Program-made: the position numbers and the translations under genes
The notes under the pieces: generated by a model
Told to the model about the DNA's origin: nothing
The model's database searches: none
Seen by the model: the letters and a program-made list of their open reading frames with translations, nothing else
Part shown: piece after piece, positions 1-9,261 of the stretch
Layout of the letters: every line of letters begins with the position of its first letter
Position numbering within the stretch: position 1 is the first letter of the stretch
NCBI RefSeq assembly: GCF_000814825.1
Contig: NZ_CP009302.1
Location: forward strand, 620,001-684,000
DNA length: 64,000 nucleotides
Direction: 5' to 3'
DNA from: Berryella intestinalis
Lineage (GTDB): Bacteria > Actinomycetota > Coriobacteriia > Coriobacteriales > Eggerthellaceae

Positions 1-386
1 TGCACGGCGATTCCGCGGGCCGCCAGGCGCATGATGTCGAGCGGCGGCGTACAGGCGGTCTTCAGGGCGGCTTCCATGATGCGCTCCCTGTCGGGATCGT
101 CCTTTGCGATCCCGTAGGCTCTCGACAGCGGGGCGAACGCCTCGGCATCGGCATCGATCGCCGCTTTGAGCGCTGCGGAGAGCCCGGCGGCCTCCTCGAC
201 GAGCGCGGCCGCCTCGGCTTCTACATCGGCGTACTTCTTCTTCCCGATGGTGAGGTTGCCCACCATGCCGGCGAGGTCGCACCCGAGCGCCCCGGCCAGC
301 GCGGCTGCCCCGCCCCCTCCGGGAACGGCGTCCTTCGAGGCCAGCTTACGGGAAAAATCGTCGATCGCGTCGGTGCGAAACGTCAC
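1..386 (-). CDS. fchA: Methenyl-THF cyclohydrolase / formiminotransferase-cyclodeaminase family protein (partial)
   Basis: The C-terminal part lies outside the window; 128 residues are visible. The start is a GTG at 386-384, preceded by a strong AAGGAGG ribosome-binding site. The N-terminus carries the glycine-rich PGGGG segment (residues 22-26), followed by an alanine-rich helix and a GKKKY segment. This pattern is typical of the FTCD/FchA cyclodeaminase fold, which interconverts formimino-, methenyl- and formyl-tetrahydrofolate. It lies just downstream of the formate-THF ligase gene on the same strand, about 135 bp away. The pair supplies one-carbon units, and in anaerobes FchA takes the place of FolD's cyclohydrolase activity. 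It could instead act in histidine or purine breakdown as formimino-THF cyclodeaminase; the visible part does not decide this. Confidence 0.8.
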   Translation of the reverse strand, partial: MTFRTDAIDDFSRKLASKDAVPGGGGAAALAGALGCDLAGMVGNLTIGKKKYADVEAEAAALVEEAAGLSAALKAAIDADAEAFAPLSRAYGIAKDDPDRERIMEAALKTACTPPLDIMRLAARGIAV

Positions 387-520
387 GGGGTACCTCCTTG
401 GTGGGTTCGACGGCATGCGCGTATGATAGCGAAACGAACGGCTCCCGCGCGTGCGGGCGGCCGTTCGTTTCGGTGAAGTCCTCGGTTTCCATGGAAGCGC
501 CCCGAAGGGCGCGGCTGCCT

Positions 521-2188
521 TTAGAAGAGCCCGACGATGCGACCCGTCTCGTCGACGTCGATGCGCTCGGCGGCAGGGGACTTGCCCAGCCCCGGCATGG
601 TCATGATGCTGCCGGTGAGCGCCACGACGAAGCCGGCGCCGGCGCTTACCTTCACGTCGCGCACAGAGATGCGGAAACCGCGCGGGGCGCCGATGCGCGC
701 GGCGTCGTCGGTGAAGCTGGCGGGCGTCTTCGCCATGCAGACGGGGAGCTTCCCGAAACCGAGGGATTCGAGCTTGGCGATCTCCTTGAGCACCTTCGGC
801 TCGATCGTCACGCCTTCGGCTCGGTAGATGCGCTTCGCGATGGCCTCGATCTTGTCGGCGATCCCGGCCTCGGCGTCGTAGGCGAATTCCAGCTCGCTTT
901 CCTGCTCGCACAGGCGGACGACCTCTTCGGCAAGCGCCGCTCCGCCCGCTCCGCCTTTTTCCCACACTTCGGACAGAGCGACGTTCACGCCCAGTTCGCG
1001 GCAGCGATCCGCGATGAGGGCGACCTCGGCGTCGGTGTCGGTGGGGAAGCGGTTGATGGCCACGACGCAGGGCAGCTTGAATACGCCGGTGACGTTTTCG
1101 ACGTGCTGCAGCAGGTTGGGCAGACCTGCCTCGAGCGCTTCGAGGTTCTCGTCTCCCAGCTGCTTCTTATCGGCTCCGCCGTGCATCTTCAGCGCGCGGA
1201 CGGTGGCGACCACCACGACGGCGCTGGGGCGCACGCCCGTGAGGCGGCACTTGATGTCGAGGAACTTCTCGGCCCCCAGGTCGGCGCCGAACCCCGCCTC
1301 GGTTACCGTGTAGTCGCCCAAAGCGAGCGCCATGTTGGTCGCCATGATGGAGTTGCAGCCGTGGGCGATGTTGGCGAAGGGGCCGCCGTGGACGAAGGCG
1401 GGCGTGCCCTCGAGGGTCTGGACCAGGTTCGGCTTCAGCGCGTCTTTCAGAAGCGCGGCCATCGCGCCCTGGGCGTTCAGCTGGCCGGCGGTGATGGGCT
1501 GGTCGTCAAAGGTGTATCCGACCACCATGCGCGCGAGACGCTCTTTGAGGTCGCTGATGCTGGTGGACAGGCAGAACACGGCCATGATCTCGCTTGCGAC
1601 GGTGATGTCGAACCCGTCTTGGCGCGGGAACCCGTTCACCTTGCCGCCCAGGCCCACCACGATCTCGCGCAGGGCTCGGTCGTTCATGTCCACGGCGCGC
1701 TTCCAGGTGATCTTGCGCGCGTCGAACCCGAGCGCGTTGCCCTGGTGGATGTGGTTGTCGATCATGGCCGCGAGCAGGTTGTTGGCGGCTCCGATGGCAT
1801 GGAAGTCGCCGGTGAAGTGCAAGTTGATGTCTTCCATGGGAACGACCTGGGCGTATCCGCCCCCGGCCGCGCCCCCCTTGATGCCGAACACCGGTCCGAG
1901 GGACGGTTCGCGCAGGGCGATGACCGTCTTTTTCCCCATGCGGGAAAGCGCGTCGCCCAAACCGACCGTCGTCGTGGTCTTCCCCTCGCCGGCGGCGGTG
2001 GGGTTGATGGCGGTCACCAAGACGAGCTTGCCGGGTTCGCTCGGGTTCTCGCGCAGGTAGTTGTAGTCGACCTTCGCCTTGCGGCTGCCGTACATCTCAA
2101 GGTAGCGCTCCGGTATCCCCAGTTTCGCAGCGACGTCTGAGATCGGGGAGGTTTCGGTCTCTTGGGCGATTTCGATGTCGGATTTCAT
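521..2188 (-). CDS. fhs: Formate--tetrahydrofolate ligase
   Basis: This ATP-dependent enzyme joins formate to THF to give 10-formyl-THF, the entry step of one-carbon metabolism. The protein is about 555 residues, normal for the family. The nucleotide-binding loop GEGKTTTT is at about residues 67-74. Other family segments include [29 protein letters not shown], and the C-terminal [16 protein letters not shown]. Two adjacent ATGs (2191 and 2188) follow an AAGGA motif; the second has better spacing and was chosen. In frame, the reading frame stays open upstream to 2440, but that part has no family similarity. The neighbour fchA follows on the same strand, so the two probably form a folate operon. 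Confidence 0.95.
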   Translation of the reverse strand: MKSDIEIAQETETSPISDVAAKLGIPERYLEMYGSRKAKVDYNYLRENPSEPGKLVLVTAINPTAAGEGKTTTTVGLGDALSRMGKKTVIALREPSLGPVFGIKGGAAGGGYAQVVPMEDINLHFTGDFHAIGAANNLLAAMIDNHIHQGNALGFDARKITWKRAVDMNDRALREIVVGLGGKVNGFPRQDGFDITVASEIMAVFCLSTSISDLKERLARMVVGYTFDDQPITAGQLNAQGAMAALLKDALKPNLVQTLEGTPAFVHGGPFANIAHGCNSIMATNMALALGDYTVTEAGFGADLGAEKFLDIKCRLTGVRPSAVVVVATVRALKMHGGADKKQLGDENLEALEAGLPNLLQHVENVTGVFKLPCVVAINRFPTDTDAEVALIADRCRELGVNVALSEVWEKGGAGGAALAEEVVRLCEQESELEFAYDAEAGIADKIEAIAKRIYRAEGVTIEPKVLKEIAKLESLGFGKLPVCMAKTPASFTDDAARIGAPRGFRISVRDVKVSAGAGFVVALTGSIMTMPGLGKSPAAERIDVDETGRIVGLF

Positions 2189-2191
2189 CAT

Positions 2192-2521
2192 GATTCCTTC
2201 TTTCCCCGAGTCGGTTCCATCGCCGCCGCACCGGCAGCGCCTAACGCCCCAAGTGTACGGCCCGCCCTCGCCCTCCGCGCTCGGAATCTCGGACTTCGCC
2301 GGGTTTCTCGATGAGCGGCTCTTCTCGCAGCCCCCTCGCCCGCTTCCGCATCCGATGGCCGGAAGTCTTTCGCGCCCCATCGCCTCGATGTCTCGGGTTT
2401 CGGGGCGGCGCCTATTGAGATCGGCTCGGATTTGGTGCATTATCGAATCACCCGAACGGTATCCCGAGGTGTCGCGCGGGTTGTGCGGAGGGCCTCGGGA
2501 CCACGAGCGAAGGAGGGTCAG
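2192..2521. other. Divergent intergenic region between fhs and the phasin-like gene
   Basis: The 330 bases separate two divergently transcribed genes. A GATAAT-like -10 element is visible on the minus strand near 2439-2444, and its complement is a weak -10 candidate for the plus strand. I looked for the conserved segments of ZTP and tetrahydrofolate riboswitches upstream of fhs and did not find a convincing match. No small gene is supported. Confidence 0.35.
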
Positions 2522-2965
2522 ATGACGGACAATCGCAACAGCGGCTTCGAGGTCATAGGCGATGGGTTCAAAAGCGTCTTCCTTGCGGGTCTCGGTGCGC
2601 TTTCCCTAGGCGCCGAGAAGGGAAAAGAACTGGTCGATGCTATGGTGAAGCAAGGCGAGATCTCGTTCGAGCAAGGCAAGGAGATCAACTCCGAGCTGCA
2701 GCGCAAGGCGGCGGCCGTCGCCGAGACCGCGCGCGACACCGCGCTCGAGGCGCGTATGAAGGCCATGTCCCCCGACGAGCGCGATGCCTTCGCGGCCAAG
2801 GTGGCCGAGCTCGCCAAGCGCCAGAACGCGGAGACCGAAGAGGTCGTCGCCGAGGTGGAAGCGGTGGTCGAGGAGGCGGATCCCGCGCCGAGCGCCGATA
2901 AGGGCGATAGCGACGCGGGGCCGGACGGCGCGACCGGGGAAGCGGACCGCGCCGGACAGGCGTAG
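2522..2965 (+). CDS. Phasin-family-like coiled-coil protein
   Basis: A 147-residue protein. The ATG at 2522 follows a GAAGGAGG ribosome-binding site. The N-terminal third ([20 protein letters not shown]) is hydrophobic and amphipathic. It is followed by a charged helical stretch rich in Lys, Glu and Ala (about residues 35-100) that probably forms a coiled coil. The tail is acidic and low in complexity. This pattern resembles the phasin / polyhydroxyalkanoate granule regulator family (PhaF/PhaI type). Such proteins often sit directly upstream of an AarF/UbiB kinase gene in bacteria that do not obviously make PHA, as here. A role at membranes or lipid surfaces with the downstream kinase is an inference. 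Confidence 0.6.
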   Translation: MTDNRNSGFEVIGDGFKSVFLAGLGALSLGAEKGKELVDAMVKQGEISFEQGKEINSELQRKAAAVAETARDTALEARMKAMSPDERDAFAAKVAELAKRQNAETEEVVAEVEAVVEEADPAPSADKGDSDAGPDGATGEADRAGQA

Positions 2966-2978
2966 CCCCTTAGCTTTC

Positions 2979-4625
2979 ATGGCGGGAAACACGCTGCTCA
3001 GATACCTGTTCTCGACGGGGCGGGCGGGCGCCGACAGCCGTTATCGGTTCAACGCGCTCTCCCGTTTCCGTCGCATGCGGCAGATCACGGGGATCGCCCT
3101 CAAGCACGATGCGCTGAAGGGCTTCACCCCCGTGGAGTTCAGGCGCTGTCTCGAGGAGATGGGCCCGAGCTTCGTCAAGATCGGGCAGGCCCTCGCCCTG
3201 CGCTCCGAGATACTGCCGCGCGTGTACTGCGACGAGTTGGCGAAACTTCAGACTTCATGCGATCCGCTGCCGTTCGACCAGGTGGATAGGCAGCTACGCG
3301 GTCTGTACGGCGAGCGCTTCGACGACGTGTTCGCCTCGATCGACCCCGAGCCCTTGGGGTCGGCCTCCCTCGCGCAGGTGCACAAGGCCCAGCTTGCAAC
3401 CGGTGAGACGGTTGCGGTGAAGGTGCAGCGCCCCGGCGTGAAGGAGACGATGGCGCAAGACATCGACATTATGCGGGCGCTGGCGGTCCGTGCAGCGGCT
3501 TTGGTGAAAGACGAGCAGGTGCTCGATTTCCGCGACGTGGTCGAGGAGATGTGGACCACGTTTCTGGAGGAGACCGACTTCGAGCGCGAGGCCCGGCACC
3601 TCCAGCTGTTCAAGCGGCTGAACGCCGGTACGGTGTTCGTGGACTGCCCGCGCGTGTACCCCGAGTATTCGAGCGAATACGTTCTGGTGATGGAATACAT
3701 CGACGGCATTCCCATCGCGGCGGCCGATCGGCTTGTGGCAGCCGGATACGACCTTTCCGAGATCGGGGAGAAGATCCTCGACAACTACGCCACCCAGGTG
3801 CTCGAGCACGGGTTCTTCCACGCCGATCCGCATCCGGGAAACATCCTCGTGCGGGCGGGGAAGATCGTCTACATCGATCTGGGAATCATGGGGCGCCTCT
3901 CGCCCAGCCAGCGGACGGGATTCTCCCGCATCATCAAAGGCGTGGGGACGGGCAGCGCGTCCGAACTGAAAGACGCCCTGTTCTCGTTCGCCGCATCGAA
4001 GGACTTGTCGAAGGTCGATCACGCGCGCTTTCTCGCCGACCTCGATCTGCTGCTGCAAGATTACGGGTCCTGCGAGGTGGCCGATCTGGATATCGGGAAC
4101 TTCCTCAGCGACATCTTCGCGCTGACGCGCACGAGCAAGGTGACGCTTCCCTCGGCCATCACCAACGTGTCGCGCGGGATCGTGACCATCGAGGGGACGG
4201 TCGCGGCCTACATCCCCAACGACAACATCGTGAACATCATCAACCAGCATCTGCTGCGCGTCGAGAAGGGGAAGTCCGCGGTCGAGGAGCTGGAGGCGGC
4301 GGCGATCGCCCTGAAGGGGGCGAGCGACGGGCTGGTGAGCGCGGCTCGGCTGTCGGGCGAGGTGCTGCGCATGCTGACGCGCGGGCAGATCAAGGTGAAC
4401 ATGGAGGTTCTAGGCTCCGAGGCCCCGATGCGCTCGCTGTCGCGCATGATGAACCGCCTGACCATCGGTATCGTCATCGCGGGCCTGTTCATAGGGTCAA
4501 GTCTGTTCGCCCCTTACGGGACCGATCCGAAGGTGCTGGGCATGCCGCTTCTGTCCTTCTTCGGGTATGCCGGGGCGATGGCCCTTTCCATCTGGCTGGT
4601 CCACGACATCTGGCGCCGACGCTGA
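2979..4625 (+). CDS. ABC1/AarF (UbiB-type) atypical protein kinase
   Basis: A 548-residue member of the UbiB/ADCK family. The diagnostic KIGQ motif is at residues 67-70. The alanine-rich nucleotide loop SASLAQVHKA is at about 128-137, with the VAVKVQRPG lysine segment after it. The catalytic HADPHPGN motif is at 281-288 and the metal-binding DLG is at 300-302. Two hydrophobic helices at the C-terminus (about 500-545) anchor it in the membrane. Family members support isoprenoid quinone biosynthesis or lipid homeostasis through ATPase-like activity. In an anaerobe that probably uses menaquinone this would be a quinone-related or general lipid role. It follows the phasin-like gene by 13 bp, so the two are probably cotranscribed. 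No SD is obvious at its ATG, which suggests translational coupling. Confidence 0.85.
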   Translation: MAGNTLLRYLFSTGRAGADSRYRFNALSRFRRMRQITGIALKHDALKGFTPVEFRRCLEEMGPSFVKIGQALALRSEILPRVYCDELAKLQTSCDPLPFDQVDRQLRGLYGERFDDVFASIDPEPLGSASLAQVHKAQLATGETVAVKVQRPGVKETMAQDIDIMRALAVRAAALVKDEQVLDFRDVVEEMWTTFLEETDFEREARHLQLFKRLNAGTVFVDCPRVYPEYSSEYVLVMEYIDGIPIAAADRLVAAGYDLSEIGEKILDNYATQVLEHGFFHADPHPGNILVRAGKIVYIDLGIMGRLSPSQRTGFSRIIKGVGTGSASELKDALFSFAASKDLSKVDHARFLADLDLLLQDYGSCEVADLDIGNFLSDIFALTRTSKVTLPSAITNVSRGIVTIEGTVAAYIPNDNIVNIINQHLLRVEKGKSAVEELEAAAIALKGASDGLVSAARLSGEVLRMLTRGQIKVNMEVLGSEAPMRSLSRMMNRLTIGIVIAGLFIGSSLFAPYGTDPKVLGMPLLSFFGYAGAMALSIWLVHDIWRRR

Positions 4626-4656
4626 GGCCGGCGCCAGACGAGCGGCCTCTAGCGCC

Positions 4657-6339
<1,683 letters not shown>

Positions 6340-6745
6340 GTTCTTCTTCCTCGTCGTTCGCAGCGCGCAGAAGCGACCGGCCCTCTGGCCGAAGCCGCCT
6401 GGCAACAAGGCCCCAGGGCCGTTTGCGGGCAACGCGATGCACTTGAAAACTGCAGGTTATGCAGCCGCACCCGCCTCTTGCGGAGTGCTTTGCGCTTGAC
6501 GCGAGCCGCTTTCTCTATGGGTGCTGGGGTTTCCAGGAGGCGCTTTGCCTGCGCCGTGCGACGGGTCTTGCGCTTGCGGCGCGCCCGATGCGAAAAGAAA
6601 GAATTTCGTGAAAAGCTGCGGTTCAGTATGGGGCCTTGCTTGCGGGTTGTCGACCGAATCTCCGAATCGCCATAAGTTCGATTGGTTTTGGTTTCGGTGA
6701 AATTTCGAGCTTGGATAAGATGCGGCGATGAGTGGTGCGTCCATT

Positions 6746-7010
6746 TGTGAAAAAAAAGACAAGTTTGCATCGGCGTGTGTGATTGGGGCGTCTATCAGTC
6801 AAAAATCGACGGGTTTGCATTCTCTCGTACGCTGATTGGGGAGCTTTCTTGCAATGTGGCCGTCTCCTTCAGCGATTTTGATAATAAAACGCCAGATCAT
6901 ACTGATCCGATGGTCTTTATGCGCGACGCACGCCGATGCAAACCGACCGATTTTTGGCATACGGAGGGCTTTTTCATGCGCGTCGATACAAACCAGCTGT
7001 TTTTTGGCAT
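6746..7010. repeat. Four copies of a 26-bp repeat in two opposed pairs
   Basis: Copies lie at 6746-6771 and 6796-6821 (minus orientation) and at 6935-6960 and 6985-7010 (plus orientation). The shared core is GATGCAAACC, then a short variable part, then GATTTTTGGCAT or a variant. Within each pair the copies are exactly 50 bp apart, and the two pairs face each other. The two plus-strand copies match best; the minus-strand copies are more degenerate at the TTTTTGGCAT end. The minus-orientation copies are also followed by a shared GATTGGGG. Function is unknown. The regular spacing suggests either a repeated protein-binding site or a mobile repetitive element. Confidence 0.6.
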
Positions 7011-7110
7011 CGAGGCGCCGCCCGGATAATCGGGCGGCGCTAAGCGGCGCTTCGTTGCGCCGATCCGCCTGTGATCACCCGCAATATCAGAAACATCGAT
7101 AGGAAAAGGA

Positions 7111-7136
7111 AGAGGCCAGACAAGCGTCTGACCTCG
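7111..7136 (-). terminator. Terminator of tRNA-Arg
   Basis: On the minus strand the hairpin GAGGTCAGAC / GTCTGGCCTC has a short GCTT-type loop and is followed by TTCCTTTTCC. It lies 8 bases beyond the CCA end of tRNA-Arg, the position expected for its transcript end. Confidence 0.6.
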
Positions 7137-7143
7137 TGTTTCA

Positions 7144-7219
7144 TGGCGCGCCCAGCAGGAATCGAACCTGCAACCGACGGATTAGAAGTCCGTTGCTCTA
7201 TCCGTTGAGCCATGGGCGC
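7144..7219 (-). tRNA. tRNA-Arg (UCU)
   Basis: The sequence on the minus strand folds into a full cloverleaf. The acceptor GCGCCCA pairs with TGGGCGC. The anticodon stem ACGGA/TCCGT carries the loop CTTCTAA, anticodon TCT, reading AGA. The T-arm is GCAGG-TTCGATT-CCTGC. The 3' CCA is encoded at 7146-7144. It decodes a codon that is rare in this GC-rich genome. Confidence 0.95.
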
Positions 7220-7304
7220 CTTTCGCTGCGCAAAAGCGCTTCCACATGATAGCGTAAAAATGCGGCGTCGTGCGCACGTGTGGTGAATTCCGTGCGCTAT
7301 CTGC

Positions 7305-7331
7305 TTGAAAGCGGACAATCCTCGTTATAAT
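7305..7331 (+). promoter_or_regulatory. argS promoter
   Basis: A perfect TATAAT -10 is at 7326-7331. The -35 candidate TTGAAA is at 7305-7310, only 15 bp away, so the true -35 may be shifted by one or two bases. Transcription would start near 7338, just before the first hairpin of the argS leader. Confidence 0.6.
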
Positions 7332-7340
7332 GAACCATTC

Positions 7341-7401
7341 GCGAACAGAGGCGCCCGGCTCGGTGCATGCTGTTCGCTTGGGCGGGGCCCTGTCTGGCCC
7401 C
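7341..7401 (+). other. Structured argS leader (two hairpins)
   Basis: The leader holds a perfect 8-bp stem GCGAACAG (7341-7348) / CTGTTCGC (7370-7377) with a 21-nt loop. A second hairpin follows: GGGGCC (7384-7389) / GGCCCC (7396-7401). Neither is followed by a T-tract, so they are not terminators. They may stabilise the mRNA or control translation of argS. Confidence 0.4.
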
Positions 7402-7432
7402 ATTCGAAGGATCCCGATAGGAGAAGCTTGCA

Positions 7433-9157
7433 ATGACGATTCGCGAACAACTTGAAGAGCTTATCGGAAGCGCGCTTGCCGCAGCCGTCGCAGACGGCTC
7501 GCTGGCGCTCGAAGAGATTCCCGCACCGGCGCTCGAGCGCCCGCGTGACGAATCCAACGGCGACTGGGCATCTACGGTCGCACTGCGATGCTCTAAGGTC
7601 GCGAAGCGAGCCCCTCGCGATATAGCCCAGATCATCGTCGACCACATCCCCGCGAACACGCTGGTGAAGTCGGTCGATATCGCCGGCCCCGGCTTCATCA
7701 ACGTGCGCCTTTCCGACGAGGTGCTCCAGACGGTCGTCGCCTCGGTGCGCGACCAGCGCCTCGACTACGGCCGCGGATCCCACCCCGAGGCCGGCCGCGT
7801 GAACCTCGAGTACGTCTCGGCCAATCCCACCGGCCCGCTCCATGTTGGCCACGGCCGCTGGGCCGTCCTCGGCGATTCCATCGCACGCGTCATGAAGCAT
7901 GCGGGCTATGACGTGTACGAGGAGTTCTACATCAACGACCAGGGCGTTCAGATGAACGTGTTCGGGAACTCCGTCGCCGTGCGCTACATGCAGCTGCTCG
8001 GCCACGACGTCGAGCTGCCCGAGCAGGCCTACGGCGGCGCCTACATCACCGACATCGCCCAGAGCATCATCGACGCCGACGGCAACAAGTGGGAAGGCGC
8101 GTCCGAAGAGGAGCGCATGCTGGCGTTTCGCGAGATCGCCTATCAGCAGATGATGGATCTGAACCGCGAGACGCTGTCGAACTTCGGCACGACGTTCGAC
8201 TGCTGGTTCAGCGAGCGTTCGCTCTACGTTGCCGACGAGTCCGGAAAAAGCGCCATTGACAAGGCCCTCGAGGCCATGGACGCCAAGGGCTTCATCTACA
8301 AGAGCGACGGGGCGGTGTGGTTCAAGTCCAGCGCCTTCGGCGACGAGAAGGACCGCGTGCTCATCAAGGAGAACGGCGAGTACACGTACTTCATGAGCGA
8401 CATGGCCTACCATCACAACAAGTTGGGCCGCGGCTTCGACCACCTCATTGACCTGTGGGGCGCCGACCATCACGGCTACATCAAGCGCTGCGAGGCCATG
8501 CTGGCGGCTTGGGGGCATCCCGGCGCGCTGGAGGTGCTGCTGGGCCAGCTGGTGAACCTGTTCCGCAACGGCGAATCGGTGCGTATGTCGAAACGTACCG
8601 GCGAGATGATCACGTTCTCCGAGCTCATCGAAGAAGTGGGCACCGACGCCGCCCGTTACACCATGCTGTCGCGCTCCAGCGACCAGCCCATCGACTTCGA
8701 CATCGAAGTGGTTAAGAAGCAGGACTCCTCGAACCCGGTGTACTACGTGCAGTACGCGCATGCCCGCATCTGCTCGGTTCTGCGCAAGGCCGCCTCTGAG
8801 GCCGACGCCGCCGCCCTCGAGGCGGGCGAGCTGACGCTTGACCAGTTGGCGGCGAAGGTCGTTGGCTCCGACGTCGATCTGAGCGTCCTCACGCACGAGT
8901 CCGAGCTGGCCCTCATGCGCAGGATGGACGACTTCGCCGAGCTCATCGACCTCGCGGCTCGCGATCGCGCCCCGTTCCGCCTGACCCACTATGCGCAGGA
9001 TCTGGCCAGCCTGTTCCACCAGTTCTATACGAACTGCCATATCATCGGGGAAGACGAGCGTGTCATGCGCGCCCGCTTGGCGCTTGCCGACGCCACGCGC
9101 ACGGTGCTGGCCCTCACGTTCAGCCTGATGGGCGTGAGCGCTCCCGAGAAAATGTAG
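7433..9157 (+). CDS. argS: Arginyl-tRNA synthetase
   Basis: Class I aminoacyl-tRNA synthetase of 574 residues that charges tRNA-Arg. It has the N-terminal Add-1 domain typical of ArgRS and the signature HVGHG (HIGH motif) at 137-141. The KMSKS-like loop RMSKRTG is at about 384-390. The C-terminal DALR anticodon-binding domain includes RLTHYAQDLASLFHQFY and ends near KM. The ATG at 7433 follows GATAGGAG. It lies just after the divergent tRNA-Arg gene. Confidence 0.96.
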   Translation: MTIREQLEELIGSALAAAVADGSLALEEIPAPALERPRDESNGDWASTVALRCSKVAKRAPRDIAQIIVDHIPANTLVKSVDIAGPGFINVRLSDEVLQTVVASVRDQRLDYGRGSHPEAGRVNLEYVSANPTGPLHVGHGRWAVLGDSIARVMKHAGYDVYEEFYINDQGVQMNVFGNSVAVRYMQLLGHDVELPEQAYGGAYITDIAQSIIDADGNKWEGASEEERMLAFREIAYQQMMDLNRETLSNFGTTFDCWFSERSLYVADESGKSAIDKALEAMDAKGFIYKSDGAVWFKSSAFGDEKDRVLIKENGEYTYFMSDMAYHHNKLGRGFDHLIDLWGADHHGYIKRCEAMLAAWGHPGALEVLLGQLVNLFRNGESVRMSKRTGEMITFSELIEEVGTDAARYTMLSRSSDQPIDFDIEVVKKQDSSNPVYYVQYAHARICSVLRKAASEADAAALEAGELTLDQLAAKVVGSDVDLSVLTHESELALMRRMDDFAELIDLAARDRAPFRLTHYAQDLASLFHQFYTNCHIIGEDERVMRARLALADATRTVLALTFSLMGVSAPEKM

Positions 9158-9232
9158 CCTCTCGCCAAGCGTCGGCGCGGCTCTGTCCGCCCGAGTCTTG
9201 TCGGCGGGACGCTGCAGAACGCGGTGCATGAG

Positions 9233-9260
9233 AAGGGCCCCTCGATCGAGGGGCCCTTTC
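9233..9260 (+). terminator. Terminator between argS and the antiporter gene
   Basis: A perfect palindrome AAGGGCCCCTC-GA-TC-GAGGGGCCCTT is followed by TTCGTT. Because it is symmetric, it can stop both argS from the left and the convergent antiporter gene from the right (its stop codon is at 9262). Confidence 0.75.
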
Positions 9261-9261
9261 G

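Larger units (their letters stand above)
6340..7143. other. Long non-coding stretch with AT-richer core and repeats
   Basis: About 800 bases separate the helicase gene from tRNA-Arg. Bases from about 6600 to 7010 are clearly richer in A and T than the flanks and contain four copies of a 26-bp repeat, listed separately. Short reading frames here, such as one at 6775-7029, have no ribosome-binding site, overlap the repeats and show no family features, so I do not call a gene. A 10-bp GC inverted repeat lies at 7015-7024 / 7031-7040 without a T-tract. Confidence 0.5.

Noticed and set aside
398-2140. Long plus-strand open frame opposite fhs
   Set aside because: It lies antisense to the clear formate-THF ligase gene and has the Arg/Gly/Val/Asp-rich composition of a GC-rich shadow frame. 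It has no ribosome-binding site or family motif.
2192-2440. ZTP or THF riboswitch upstream of fhs
   Set aside because: Such riboswitches often precede fhs, but the conserved core segments were not found on reading the strand.
6775-7029. Possible 84-residue gene in the AT-richer island
   Set aside because: It has no ribosome-binding site, overlaps the 26-bp repeats and shows no recognisable protein pattern. A repeat-derived open frame is more likely.
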